Assembly (NCBI RefSeq): GCF_901933205.1
Contig: NC_044574.1
Span: 16,477,733 to 16,541,732, forward strand
Origin: Camarhynchus parvulus
Lineage: Eukaryota > Chordata > Aves > Passeriformes > Thraupidae
Direction of reading: 5' to 3'
Length of the DNA: 64,000 nt
The notes beneath the pieces were generated by a model. It worked only from the letters and a program-made list of their open reading frames with translations. It was not told where the DNA came from and did not search any database. This document shows, piece by piece, positions 1 through 13,529 of this stretch (position 1 is the stretch's first letter; the number at the start of each line of letters is the position of its first letter). The translations under genes and the position numbers were made by a program.

Positions 1-448
1 GGATGGAGTGCCTCTCCAATGAAGATGGGCAGAAGGAGTTGGGGCTTTTCAGCCTGGAGATGATCAGGTTCTGGGGAGATGTTATAACAGCCTTCCAAAG
101 AGGAAGCCAAAAGAGGAATCCTAAAGGAGACCTCCAAAAATCTGGAAAAGGGCTTTCTACGAGGGCCTGTTGTGACAGGAAAAGAGGTAGGGACTTTAAA
201 CAGATGGAGGATAGGTTTAGATTAGAATTTGTAAATATATTCTTTACTGTGAGGATGGTGGGACACTGGAAGAGATTGATCAAACAAGTTGTAGATTCCC
301 CATTCTTGTAAGTATTCAAGGCCAGGTCGGAGGTTTGAGCAGCCTGATCTAATGGAAGATGTCCCTGCCCCTGGCAAGTGAGCTAGAACTACAATATCTT
401 TAATGTCCCTTCCAACCCTCACCATTGTATGATCATATTGCCTTTTTC
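1..448 (+). mobile_element. CR1 LINE fragment, 3' part, sense (cut by window edge)
   Basis: This is the 3' portion of a CR1 non-LTR retrotransposon in sense orientation. In order it shows a gttggggcttttcagcctgg block, a ctttactgtgaggatggtgg block, a caaggccag block and a tcccttccaaccctcacc block. It ends in a degraded copy of the ATTCTATG-type octamer tail (attgtatgatcatatt) at about 434-449. The 5' side is lost to the window edge, so the true start is unknown. Many substitutions and small indels relative to the family pattern as I remember it make it old. The frame open through 3-311 is relic CR1 sequence and not a gene. Confidence 0.85.
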
Positions 449-3400
449 TGTAGCTAGTTACATCTGGGGACTGTTGCAAGTGAAACTGTATTTCAGGGGA
501 ATGTAAAAACTATACAATCACAGAATCACAGAGTGATATGGGCGTACTAAAATTGGATATAATAAAATATCTTACAATGAATTAAGCTAATTAAAATGAA
601 GGGATGGTCCCAGAAGTTTAGTGTTTGCAGATAGAAATACTGGGAGTGTCTACCGAATTTAAATACACACCAACACTACTCTTTTAATTTTCTGGCATAG
701 AGAAGATCCAAAATTTCAAGTCTTGTTTGCCACATAAGCTAATATTGCTAAACAAAAGGATTTTGTCCTGGCTTTATCCAGAGACCTTGGAGAAGCTGCT
801 TTATATGCTTAGAGCCATCAGGCAGATGTAATGGCTTTTTGTTTATTGAGAGACAAACCAGAAGCAACCATTATCCAAGCCTGGGCCATCATGGTAAAGG
901 TGGAAAGATTTCTGTGGCTGACATTGTGTGTAGGTTTTTGATGACCTCCATCTGCTGCCTAAATGAGATAATGACTGGAAGTCAAGAAAAAAAGTAAAGA
1001 CTATGAATAAGAGAGATGTCTTTTTCATCAGCAGTTGTACTGTTGGTATTTTCTATTTTGCATATGTGAAACAACACTGCTTGTGTAGTTTAAGGGTACA
1101 TGGATTGGTTTACACTATTTTTGCCAAAAAAATACCTGTGTTATTTATAACAACAGTCAAGTTAGAAGCCCTACTTGAAAAAATTTCAGCAAGTTCTGAA
1201 CATTCTCTAAATTGCTGAGGTCAAGAGCCAAAAATATCTGTAGAATATTGCTTCACACTTGGTATGCCTCAGTAGAGATGCAGCTATAATTAACTGTTAT
1301 TGAATCAGAAACTACTAAGTATTCCTGATTTAGTTCTTTTCCTAGTAAAAGCTGGGAAATTTGATGATGACTTTGTTAAAAGATTTCAATTTTTGTTGTT
1401 TATTTTTTATTTAAAGGAAGAAACTTAAAACAAATCAATCAAGTTACAGGATGTGTGCTTTTGATTTACGTTTGTGTTATGTCAGTCAAATATCTATGTT
1501 AAAACAGATTAAACACCTTGTTCCTGGTGCCTTTTCTTTCGTATCAAAGGCACCTGCAAAAGTATGAAGTCAGACTATTCTTTAGGAACTGCAAGGAAAC
1601 AAATTACTTTTTAAATGGACAGGAGTATTCAGAAGCTTTCCAAACGTTTTCTAAAGTCAGCAAGATTTTGAAAGAAGCACATTTTGATAACGTTCTTGGA
1701 AAAAAAATCTGGCTCAGTTTGGATTAACAAAATTCAGCTTTTTGTATGGATGTTAAACTATTCCTTGCACTGTGTCTTGCAATGTTATTACTGAAACGAA
1801 CCTCAGGATACTGACCACCTACATAAAGTTTATACAATTAGTTTTTTGGGAATTTCTTAATATATACATAGAAACTGTGCTGTGAGTACCGTGCTTGTCT
1901 TAATTTGCTTTAGTTTTTTCATTGTATTGCATTCAAATTTCAAATGATGGTGACATAGAAATTTTAAACTCTGGGGACATTTTATTCACATGGAATCTGC
2001 TTTAAGAATTGATTATTCTCTTGAGTAAATCGGGATTTCAAGTGTCATTGTGCTGGAAACATCTGTTTATATATAGGATCTGCCAACATCCCATTTCTTT
2101 CCAGCAGCAATGCCAAATAATCATAAATAATGGCAGAACTCTTCAGTCTATAAAGAAAAAAAAGTATCCAAAAATTAGTTTAAGACCTATGTAATTAATA
2201 TCTTCTGCCTAATCCTCAGTAGGATGTTGTGCATTCCAGATTTTGTGGTGATCTAAGGAATTGCTAGATCTAATAGTCTGGTTCCTTTGCCCAGAAGAAA
2301 AACGGATCCAGGAAACTAAAATATTGGAAGGAAAGCAGGAGAAGAAAGACATTTTGGAATCTGTTTTTTAAACCCCCAAACACAAAAAACTTTAGTTGTT
2401 TATACAATTTGGAGTACATTATGAACTTGTTCCTTCTATGTACCCAAACATGATGGATAACTTGCAGACAGCTAAAGACCTTGGATATATGAGGCCTCTA
2501 AGATCAGTAAATTTAGTTTTACAGGAGACTTTTCCTTGAGATTCTCCCCTTTGCCAATTAGAAATTCTGCAAGGCCAACCTGTTCAATACACCACAATCA
2601 GATGAGCTCACTGTCTTAACCTCCAACATTGTCCAAACCACAGCAGACTGCTGCCAGGTGCAGGCAGGTCTGAAAGAACCTTTCTCCACAGGCAGGACTG
2701 GGGCCTCTTGGATGGTTTCTTTACGTGTAAATATTCATCTTCTTATCAAGTGCCATCCCCTTTATTATTACTAGTACAATGGGAGAGGACCAGAGACCTC
2801 AGCTGTAGCTGAGTGGTTTGAGTTGAGAGGATCTCTCTCAGCTTTTTGAAGACTGAAGGGTGGTGCCTTTCCCACTGGCTAACCTAAATGCAATTCAATT
2901 TTGTATTTTAACCAGCTGCTTATAGATTTTTATTGTGGTTATCAGTTTTAGATTTCTACATTATAGTAACATAGAAGCTATTTCAGATAGATTTTTGGTA
3001 CACTTTTTCCAGCTAATACCTACCTGTGTCTGTTTCTTACTCTCTTTTTCCCTGTGTTTGTTTTACAGTCCATTTGACTGATATTTTTTTCTATTGTCCA
3101 CAGTCAGGTGCAGTTTGGAATGCTTAAATAGATTTTGCCCTCAGGAAAAAAAAATCCAAACAATTTCTTGGGAATCAGACATCAATACAAAGGTTTCTTT
3201 AACCCAGAGATATTAAGGATACACAAGTTAAAGTAAGCAAGTTTGGAAGTCTAAGATTCCTTCTGGAGATGTCTATTTCAAAATTTTTCTAACTTCATAT
3301 TACTGATCCATTGGAACTTGGAATTGAAGTTTGTAAATTCTTTATTTGTAGATTCAAATGAAAGTAATACAGAAATGAGATAAAATTTGCAAAATGTAAT

Positions 3401-4392
3401 TTTGATCCAGTTCCAAGCAGAATATCTTGTTGTGCTACAGATGTGCCTCAATATTAATTGATTATTTCTTTAGCAGAAAAGCTATTTAGAAGTGTTCCAA
3501 GATACTAACTGACACTGCAACTGTCTGTATGGCAGCGAGTTATATTGTGTTTTCACTTCTTTCATCTTCCTAAAATTGAATATGGCCAGAAGGAGTGATG
3601 CAGCTTCACTGAATCTTATGCTAATGCTTTCCCAGAAAATGTTTTCTTTTCTCCCTAAATTATTCATTGAGCTATTAGAGGTCTGAAATAAAACTTTAAT
3701 TAGTTGTTAGAGGCTTCACAAAGTATGACCTGCTGGAACATATGAATGGAGTTGAAAGGGAGCCATCTGACTACAGGAATTGCAGCCAGGGGAACAGGAC
3801 ATGGGCAGAAACTTAAATCTGTTGCAGATTTCTAGTCTTTTGGGCAAAGGGATTTTTAGCTGAAAGATGAATGATAGCTTTTAGTTGACTACATTATGGA
3901 GTACAATAAAATATATAAAATGCTGTCTTAAATAATGTGTAATGTCATTTTCAACTGGTGATTTCACATTGGAATGCACTTGCCTGTCCACAAGCTAAAA
4001 TTCATCAGTCTGAGGGCATATATCATGTTATACAGTGCTCAGCATTATCTGCTCCTGAGACTGTTCTTTTCAGCTGCCCTCCACTCTGTATTCTGTAGCT
4101 TTTTGCTCAAGATAGAGAGGGAAAAGTGGACTGGAGTTTTGAAAGCAACAGTAGGAACTTATGTCCCTACCTGTCACTAAAACCAACCCTTTAATATACT
4201 TGAAATAGAAAAAAAATCCTACTTACATGAATCCAGATGACAGTGAGGCTCAATAATTCAAAGATCTCTCTTCTTGGATGTCTGCTTAGACAGGAACATC
4301 TCTTTACCTTTATTCTATTTAAGTTTGTCATGGCTGCACACCCATCTCAGGCTGCAGCATTGCTCTGGTGACCTCATTTCAGGATAAAATCA

Positions 4393-4450
4393 TGAAGTAT
4401 CATGATAAATTTTTCAAGAAGTGAAGTATCAGTATAAATTTTTCAGGAAA
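4393..4450. repeat. imperfect tandem duplication, 29 bp x 2
   Basis: The unit beginning tgaagtatcatgataaattt (4393-4421) is followed directly by a copy beginning tgaagtatcagtataaattt (4422-4450). The two differ at only a few positions. It is probably a replication-slippage duplication. Confidence 0.8.
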
Positions 4451-5625
4451 AATAACTTTCAGCAAATTGGAAAATAACAGTATTGGCACTTATCATTATT
4501 GTATTGAAGGATTTGTAAAATTTAAGAAGGTTATTAGCAATGCTGAAGTCAGATATCTTGTCATATCTAAAACATCCACCACATTACCACATTGTAATTG
4601 TCATTGGGACTTAATATTTCCTCAGGTAGGTACAGGGATTTAAAAAAAAATAAAAAAAAGATATAAACCCATGAAATGCTGAGAACACAAAATAATAGTA
4701 ATAAACTCTGTGACAATTGAGTAAGGGCTTCTGTGACACTTCAGTAAAGGGTGGTGTGAGCTGCTTTTCTCTACAGGGAAAGGATGGCAGATGAAAATAA
4801 AGCAATCCTCACTAATGGTATTGCAGTCCTCTTCTGTCCAGTGAAGTTGAAGTTAATTTACAAAATACATGACACCAACAAAGAACAAGGGCAGGAGAGA
4901 GTGGTTAAAGGACTAGAAAACTGCCTAATACAAAACTTCAAGAGCATTAAGAGGGGAGAAAGTCTTGTTGAATGAAACAGGAAGACTCAAGGGAAAGAAA
5001 GAATAGGATTTAATCCATGGTGTCACCAGAACCAGAATGTTTGGAGAAAAGCAGTTCTCCACAGCACTAGGACTGGCTGAATAACCAGCTTCACAGTTCA
5101 CAGATTTGTAGATGTTTTTCTTTTTAATTTGGCTTAGTTTCAAATTGGAACAATTCCATTTTTTTAAGAAAAATTTCTTTAGAAAAAAAAAAGGAATTCC
5201 AGGAAAATGTTTTGGAAACACTGACATACTGTGTTTCCAAAACCACACATTTCTCCCTGACCCTACAGCTGCCTAATGGAACTGGCATTCAGAGAGCAGC
5301 TCCAGGGAAGGCGAGGTCTGGGGTTTGACTTTGGGCTTTCTGTTTTCAGGTCAGCCGCCATGGGCAGGCAACAAGTAGTGGGTTTAAACTGAACTATGAG
5401 ATAATTTTTGTTAATTGTTATATGTATTTCACATCTATATAGTTTTTATATAGATATTGCATATATAAAAATTTATCTATTTTTTTCTGTTAAAGTGTCC
5501 AGAAGGTATTGTGGAACTGCTAGTAAAATGTTTGTATATGGTTTTTGAACTTTTCACATCCCTACATAGCAAATCTAAGCATAATAACAGCTGATTTTCA
5601 TTTCTTCTTTTGCTTTTCACAATCC

Positions 5626-5673
5626 ATTTTAAAAGAAATCCATAGGATTTTAAAAGAAATCCATAGGATTTTA
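5626..5673. repeat. tandem duplication, 21 bp x 2 plus partial third unit
   Basis: A 21-bp unit starting attttaaaagaaatcc (5626-5646) is repeated exactly at 5647-5667, followed by a short start of a third copy (atttta-like). The exact identity suggests a young duplication. It abuts the hairpin at 5674-5709. Confidence 0.9.
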
Positions 5674-5709
5674 TAAACTTAGGATTGAACATTTTCAATC
5701 CTAAGTTTA
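5674..5709. repeat. perfect inverted repeat: 16-bp stem, 4-base loop
   Basis: The arm 5674-5689 (taaacttaggattgaa) is the exact reverse complement of 5694-5709, with the loop catt at 5690-5693. All 16 pairs are Watson-Crick. It sits directly after the 21-bp tandem duplication. Confidence 0.92.
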
Positions 5710-6849
5710 ATAGAACTGAAGTAGATAATGAAGATCTGCAATCTCTTCCATTCATATTTATTATGGTTATTTGAACTGCATGTGATAAGCAAAGGTAACC
5801 TGGAAAGATAACAGTTAATATTCTTTGTAATATTCCCCGTATCCTAATTTTTTTTTCCAATCTTTCTCTAAACACGTCCTTTTCCAAAAAGTCTGGCTTC
5901 TTCAAGCCAGTGCATTTTTATACTTTTAAGATCCAAGAATAGAAACAAAAGCCTTTTTCTTTCTTTCCTGTGGCATAGCAACACAGTTTGAATTTTGAAA
6001 TGTTAAGTGTCCAATGCTCACACTTGTGTGAGCTACTTGTATAGAAAAAAAATCCCTGAAAACCGAAAAATGCAACTTGCAAAAACATGGTTAGTTTAAA
6101 ATGATGAATAAATTACAATATGTTGTTGCATAGCAGCGTGCAGCAGAAGAATGAATAGCTCATGTCATTTTCAATGAATCATCCACTCAAACTAACAGTG
6201 AGGGAAAAAAAGAGCAAAAGAATTGAGTGAGGAAACCACAGAAATTAGTGAAAATACAGAAGGCCTAGATTCTTGTTTAGATAGGCAATTATTTAGAGCT
6301 CATATATATAGTCATGCCTATTTTTGATCAAAACCTTTCCTGGGATTCACTATGTGAAAAACTATCTGAATGTCCTTTACTTTAGCTAGCAAAGATCTTG
6401 TTGCACACAGAATTTGCAGTTCTTAGATGTTCTTAACATTTCTAGAACATGTCTTAACACTTTCACATCATGTCCAGAGTATTTGTTTTGTGATCTAAAC
6501 TGTTAAAAATTATTGGAAATTATAAGAAGTTACAATTTGGATATGAATAAGTGTATTTAGGAAAATTTTACCAAAACTTTACTGTTTTCTATGATTAATA
6601 AGGTTCTTCCTGAGTATTTAACTGATTAGATGAGGTAACTGAAATAAGTTAATATCAGCTTTTCCAAGGAGTTAGCTGGAACATACACCCTTATAGTCAC
6701 TGAGATGCATTTCCCTAAACTGGTGATGTCTTTGCTGGCAGTGAAGACCCAAATGCAGATGAAAGGTGTTTCACAGTTCTCTCTGAAATGGGACAAAATT
6801 TATTTGTAATTAAAGGATTACCACATGAAGATGAATTTCAAATTACTAT

Positions 6850-6890
6850 ACAATTTGAACCCACAATTTGAACACACAATTGAACCCACA
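6850..6890. repeat. short tandem repeat, ~13-bp unit x 3
   Basis: Three successive near-copies of acaatttgaaccc lie at 6850-6862, 6863-6875 and about 6876-6887. They differ by one substitution and one single-base deletion. Confidence 0.8.
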
Positions 6891-7085
6891 TTTTAGAGGC
6901 ATTCATTTAGATATTTATGCTTGTCTTTATGTTTAGAAGGAGAACTTATCTTAATAGAAATTTTCTAGATTTAAAATGTTCCTGCAGACAAATTTCTGAT
7001 GTGAACATGCATGCCATTACACATAGGATTCAATTTCCCATTTTAAAAAATGTGTGAACAGTCATTATTTGTAATTGTGTTCTTT

Positions 7086-7119
7086 ACATATATATATGTA
7101 TGTATATATGCATGTATAT
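7086..7119. repeat. TA/TATG simple repeat
   Basis: An alternating purine-pyrimidine run of acatatatatatgtatgtat type. It is a low-complexity microsatellite with interruptions. Confidence 0.8.
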
Positions 7120-7774
7120 TTAATAATTGTCTCTCACAGTTTCAATAAGTTCGGCTTACTGCTTGAAAATCAAGGTCTGTGTTTTCATTACTGGACTGGT
7201 CATGACAGTCACAACTTATTTCTTTTGATTTCTGGTGAGATAGATGTAAATCTTACAGTCCACTTTATGCTGAGTAAGTCCATAGTAAAAGAACGGTATA
7301 TTTATTTTACACCTTTGTAAATACATGGAATGAAAATTTACTATTCTTGAGAATTTATACTGTGAACTCATGAAAATTTTTGAAAGCAAGCCCATAAGAA
7401 ATTAAAATGTATTTGATACAAATAATCTAAGATATCAACTAAAAGATTCCTTTACTTTTAGCAGAAAGTTGGTAATATAACCAGGAGCAGAACTCTGGTG
7501 ATTTATGGTTATGCCAAGTTTAAATGAAGTTTAAATGAATACTTAATGCCAAATACAAAAAATAATTGTATTAAAATAACTTAAATGAGCAGATTCAAGA
7601 TTTCTTGTATTTCTGTGCATTTATAAAAATATGTAAATATATTATCAAGGAACTGAATACAGATTAACTTTCTGGGTTTGATTCTACTTTTAACTCACCT
7701 TAATATTCACTTCACAATAGATGATTCTTCTCTACTTGGAGAATTCACTACAGTTTCAAGGTTTACAAACTCTT

Positions 7775-8075
7775 AGAATCAGAGAGTCATAGAATGGTTT
7801 AGGTTGGAAGGGATCTTAAAAGTCATCTCATTCCAACCCTCCTCATATGAGCAAGAACACCTTTTGTGAGACCAGGTTGCTCAGAGCTACATTCCAACTT
7901 GAACACTTCCAGGGATGGGGCTTCCACAACTTCTCTGGACAACCTGTTCCAGGGCCTTACCATCCTCACAGTAAAGAATTTCTAACTAATATCTAATCAA
8001 AACCTACTCTCTCAGTTTGAAGCCATTTCCCCTTGTGTCGCTGGAGGTTTTTGTAAACGCTCTTCTACGGCCCAA
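7775..8075 (-). mobile_element. CR1 LINE 3' fragment, antisense
   Basis: Read on the plus strand this starts with the complement of the CR1 octamer tail (agaatcagagagtcatagaatgg). It continues through blocks typical of CR1 3' ends in antisense: ggttggaagggatctt, cattccaaccctcc, gaacacttccagggatgg, cacagtaaagaatttct and ccatttccccttgtg. The element therefore lies on the minus strand with its 3' end at about 7775. It is 5'-truncated at about 8.07 kb, which is usual for CR1. The inner boundary is approximate. Confidence 0.9.
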
Positions 8076-11000
8076 TTTGCCTTGTGTTCTGAGATGCATT
8101 TTCAGCAGTTGACCCTTTGCAGTCTTTGCTTTCTGAAATCTAAAACGGAACAGTTAATCTTGTATAAATATTTGTAGATGATGGAGCTGGCATATAATTT
8201 AATACTTTTCTCAATTTAAAGGAAAACGTTTCAACCCTTGGTTATATTAATTGTGAGTAACCTGGAAGTGTTCCCATTTTTAAGGTGTCAGTTTACAGCT
8301 GCATTGTAACATAATCTTATCTGAACCCTGTACAATCTGTTCCAAGGCTAGGGACATTAAAAAACCAAAAAGAAAAGGACAAATGTGTTTTTAATCAATA
8401 GCTAATATATGTGTGCAAGAGAGATTACTTTAGTTTTACATGTGTGTTTTTATATTTGGAAATGCTTACCTTAAAATGAAATGGTAGAGTGTAAGAACAA
8501 ACAAAGGTATCTCATTATATTAAACAGAAATACTGTTCAAAGCTGTAATTTTCAGTGGTTGCCTTTTCTATATTTTCTCTCATCCTGTTTTGAAAAGTCT
8601 CTTGGTAGGACCTCCTATTAACTATTGTAATAAGCTGGATTTTTGAGAATGCATCCAGGAAATTCTAAATGGGTTATTTTACCTTAATACTCCAAAATAC
8701 TATGTATTATAATAAACACCAGTGTGATTAGAAGATCATTGTAGGGCTTGTGCTGTAATGGAGATCACCAGTAGTCTTACAACTCTCCCTCCTCAGAGAT
8801 CCATGGCCTGGGACACAGTGATTAAAACCAGGGAAGAGCCTTCAAATTCAAATGATGGTTGAAATTCTGAGATATTGAATAGATTAAAAAAAAATCTTAG
8901 TTATTTAATTTAGTTTTCTTAGTTTTAATTTTTAGGATGCCTTGTCTAGATGCCTACACATTTTCAAATATTTGATTTTCTTTTAAGTGCAGTCTTAACT
9001 CAGATATTCCTGGTATCAGCAAACAAATGTGGGAAGCAACCTTCCATTTTATATAGATGGAGAAATCAAGTTGCATCTCAAGCTTTGTATTGCTTGAGTC
9101 TCAGAATAGTAATCCCTTTGAAAATCAATATTGAGTTGGTAATATCAATGAAATATAATTTTGTTAATGCTCTTTTGAATTTCTGCTTTTGTATACAGCT
9201 TTACAGTACTAGCTCTATCAAACCTATTACATATTGTGCTAAAACAAATACTGACCTTCCTTTCCCCTGAGCTCCTCCCAAGGCTTCAGGTAGCTAGCAG
9301 CTGATAAATCTAGTTTCTAGGTTACCAGTGAACCCGATGGTAACACACAAAAAAAAAAAACAAAAAACAAAAAGAAAACCATGTTTCTTCTCACTTATTT
9401 AATTATGTTTTCATATAGTTCATTAGCTGAGTTAACTTCTGCTAAAATCACATTTTGTTCCAGGAAAAAGATTCTGCTTTTCAAAAAGTGACTAAAATAA
9501 CTAAGAGTTCTGAGATGTAAGTTCCTAACTGTTAAAACATGCTGTCATGCAATATAACAACATTTAATACATGCAACCATGTAATTATGCATAATAACTA
9601 GTGATCATAGTGTATGCTGATAGGAAGGATAAGGGGGGGAGCTGGTCCTCTGCACCTGCAGAAAGCAGACAACTCTTCTCACTGTGGAGGAAACAAGATA
9701 ATGACAGCATGATATTAAATGCAAACATTTATTTTTTGCAATAAAATACTAGGAAGAAGTCTATCAATTAAGGTTTGTTATTGGGAACAGCAAAATTATG
9801 TTGTTTGTCATCTTAAAGACAAACAAAAGACTTGTGGAATGAAATCCTTAATTCTGTTTACCACATAGCTGCTGAATCCATTATTACTATTTTGAAGAAG
9901 ATTTATATTGGCTATTTAAGCTTCTGTTTGGGATAAACTCTCTGTATACATATTAAACTCTACTTCAGTCGTGAAGTAAATAATGAAATCATCAGCCCAT
10001 GTGATCTGATATTTTACTAAAAGAAAAACAAGCTGCTGTGAAAACAGAATTGTACTAATGCTGAGGCTCTCAGCAGGTCTTATTAGCTCAGGCACAGTCC
10101 TGCATTAATGTAGCTAATGGCTTTTGGGCAGGCAGTGCCTCCCTTCCTGATGATTTGGAGTGTGGGTGTGGGGCCTGCCCACGGCTCTCTGCATCCAACA
10201 GCAGAAGCACACACTGAGCTGATCAGTTATTTATAAAAAGTAACTTAATGTGTTTGGGAAAGATTAAATTCTGCTGAAATATTTGTGCTAGCATAGGAAC
10301 GTGGCTACCTGCCATCTGGGGCTGGTGAAAGTGGGTAAAACTGCTCCTGGAGATAAAACCCAGTGCTTTCAGAGAGTGGAGCACCCCATAATGCTGGAGC
10401 TGTCAGGAAACTGGTATGTGTTATCATGTTTTCTCCATGACTTTCTGTAAGTCTTTGGAAGAAGAGCTCATAGACACTATTTTCTCTCATTAACAGATTT
10501 ATCAGATTTATCAGCTCTTTAATGTATTAAGAGTGTTGTGTCACATCCTTTGTGTTCTGAGCCTTGGACCAGGATGTTAACTGGAAATGGTTCAGCAGCA
10601 CTGGTGGGCAGGTTCCTTGTGGCATCTCAGAGGTCACTTCTGTTGACTTCACAAGGAGAGCTGTTGCATGGTGATATTAATATATAACAGGTGCAAACAT
10701 GAGATGGAGAAAGCCAGTCTTCCTAGTTATACTTCAGTCAGTGATGATGGCTAATCTTTCCTATTGGAGGGAAACATCTACCCGGTTTTTGTTAACAAAC
10801 TATGTACTCTCAGTCTTTAGTTTGTGCTCCTTATTTATCAAAATTGTTTTTAAAGTAAAACCTGCACTGTAGCACTGGCAATGGATAGTGCTAGCAAGTA
10901 TTTGCAGTGGTTGATATGAGCACTCAGCAGTCGCAGCAGCTATCTGAGCAGTCTTTCATTTTGGCACAGTCCAGATAAGGAGACAATGAACTTAAGTGCA

Positions 11001-13529
11001 CAGGTTAAATACACGTTTTGAAAATAAGGTCAGATTAAACTGGCTCCAGGAAAACATTGATACTATAATGTTAGATTGGAGCAGAAGGTCTTACTGTAGT
11101 TACTGTTTAACTTTTGGACTGCTGAACATATACCAATAAATGCATCAATAACGTAATTTCTTGTTTGCTCTTGAATTCTTGGAACATTCTCACAAATTCA
11201 GAATTCCCCAACTGCAGCCAGCTACATTACATTGGATTGAACTCACTAACTACGTGCAGAGCCTCAACAATGCAATCCTAACTTGTCATAGTCTGGATGA
11301 CAGTGACACAGCGCAGACTGTGCAGGGACACAGCGCGAAGCTGCTTCTACTGAACAGCCCATCTGCTTCTAATAAAGAATATACTAACAATAATTAAATA
11401 TGGTAGAATCAAGAGGGAGAACACAACTCGTTCATATCCTACTAGAAGAACATTACTATATACTTAGGGCTAATGTGCAATAATCACATTCACAAACTGA
11501 CAATTCCAATCAGCACTGTAGAACTATACAATTAAAGCAGCAGCATAATTAAGAGCACAGCTTTCTGATAGCCCACATTACTAACAAATGACTATAAATT
11601 TGAATAATGTTCTCATCATGAAATTGGCCATTAATCAGATCATAATCAGCATTATTGCCAATCATAAAAGAAATGGATTATCTGGTTTAAGAACAAGACA
11701 GTGCCCTTCAGCTAATCTACTCTTCCAGGTTGCATATGTGTGTCACATATTTTATCCCAAAATCCTTGTTTTCTGAGCTTCTGATTTCCTCTGTCTAGAA
11801 TTTTGTGCATTTTGTGTGCAGTTCAGGTAATACATGTCAGAATGGATAAATGGAAGTGAGAAAGAAGTCAACCACTCTGAATTAATCAAAATGAAGGAAA
11901 TGTAAGGAAGTAAAACTGAAGGCTATTGACACTGCTTATTTCTTTCCCTTTGGTAAAGCTGTACTCAACTGTGCAAATTTCCTTTAGCATAAACAGTTAT
12001 CTGTGAGATCAGTTTCAAGCTTATTAACAGAATATTTGCACAAATATCTTGAGACATAAGTGTTAGAGATGACTTCTAAGCCTGTATTACTCCTAAGATA
12101 AATGTGGACACACTTGCCTACTTTTTCCTTGGCATTGCCTTCAGGAGTTTTGTTTTTTGATCTGACTAGAAGCTGATCTTAACAGCAAAGTGTTTTCCTT
12201 TGGACAAATCAGCTGAACTGGTTAATGCCAGAAACACCACAACTCAAGCAGTGCACCCAGGCAGGGAGACCAGGTGGGGCCAGAGGTTTAGAGAAGTTTA
12301 AGCAAACCTGGAAACTTTGAAGGTGGTCATTCTGACTTGCACCAAAGCCTCAGAAAACAATGGGCTTTGAGTGGAACTAAATACAGGTCATTTCTCTGAG
12401 AGCTTTTAGTTATGAATATAAAAGAAGATTGTAATGCTTGCAACTCTCAATGCTATTTTCTTACAAATAAATGAAATATTATTGATGTAATAATTATAAT
12501 GATGACAGAGTTTGCCTATTTATAACTAATAACCTAAAGACTTGTTAACAATTTGGAAACAAATCCTCTTAGCTTCAAACTGTGAATTAGTGCTTTTTTG
12601 TATTTATATATTAATAATATTTTTATACTTGTTATAATTTAAAAAAATCATTATTTTTGTAAAACAATGATAGGTCTTTATTAGACCCACTTAATACAGC
12701 TGTAAGAGAATTTATTAGTCATGTAAATCTTTCTTCCAAGTCTGAATTTGAAGCAAAACTGCTCAAGCTAAATATAGTTGGAGAACAATTGTATTAATTT
12801 AATGTAATTCCATGAAATAATTAGACCATCTGAGAGAAAAAATGATTGGATTGGTACCTGTACAGCAAAGGGTTGTATTTTCAAGCAGAGAACTGGTAAG
12901 ACTATTGGTTGGAACAGATAATAACCTAATTGGTCAAGGTGATTATTATGTTAGAGCAATTCTGAAGCCCTAAAAAAATAATTCCCTGGGAAAATCATGC
13001 AGTTATTGGAATTCAGTCCCAAGCCCCTAAAGGACAAAGACATAATCCAGAAACTCAACACAGATTTGCCAGGGCATATTATGCTTGACCAAGCTGGTTG
13101 TCTTCTCTATTGATATGACTGGTTCTTTGTGTGAGAGGAGAGTGGGGAATGTGACTCAGTTTGACTTTCATGAGGACACCATGTCCTACAGCATTTTTTC
13201 TTTGTAAGCTGAAAAGTGAGGTCTCAAGAATGGGACTGCTAGAAGAACATTAGCTGGACCAAGTTTGAAGTGCAATAATCCATGGTTTGAGATCTTATGG
13301 GCAGCAGCAATGACTGTAATACCCTGGGCTTGATATCATTCAATGTTCAATGACGTTCAGTGTGTTATGAATGGTGACACAGTGACTCAGTAAAGGGAAA
13401 GCAGCTGACTGAGGTAACAACCTTAGTCTGGAGACACTTGAATAAATCTGAGGATTGTGCCTGCAGAAATCCTGCTAGTTTCAACATGGAAAATTGGGAA
13501 GTTCTTTTTCCCTATGCAGAATTACCCTG
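8076..13529. other. AT-rich unique DNA with candidate conserved non-coding blocks, no gene seen
   Basis: I found no gene. Two sub-regions differ in texture. About 9960-10300 is more GC-balanced with few homopolymers. About 11160-11790 is rich in TAAT/ATTA homeodomain-type cores and has CpG-containing repeats (gacacagcgc twice, near 11.31-11.34 kb). Such texture is common in conserved non-coding elements, but I cannot test conservation from one sequence. The A-rich tract at 9345-9378 is listed separately. Confidence 0.55.
9345..9378. repeat. A-rich low-complexity tract
   Basis: A long A run is interrupted by single C and G bases (aaaaaacaaaaaacaaaaag type). No retroelement body is visible upstream, so I do not call it the tail of a processed insertion. 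Confidence 0.8.

Larger units (their letters stand above)
449..7774. other. AT-rich unique DNA, no gene seen
   Basis: I see no exon, RNA gene or recognisable repeat family here apart from the small tandem duplications and hairpin listed separately. Poly-A and poly-T runs are common. The longest frame, 142 codons on the minus strand at 5477-5905, runs through the tandem duplication and hairpin near 5.65 kb, so part of its peptide is just a seven-residue repeat. I treat it as chance. Confidence 0.6.

Noticed and set aside
516..545. aatcacagaatcacagag as the start of another antisense CR1
   Set aside because: Only the octamer-like repeat is visible. The following bases do not match the CR1 3' end, so it may be a simple repeat or a very short remnant.
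5477..5905. Longest open frame (142 codons, minus strand) as a possible gene
   Set aside because: No domain, signal or splice context. It runs through a tandem duplication and hairpin, and frames of this size are expected by chance in 64 kb of AT-rich sequence.
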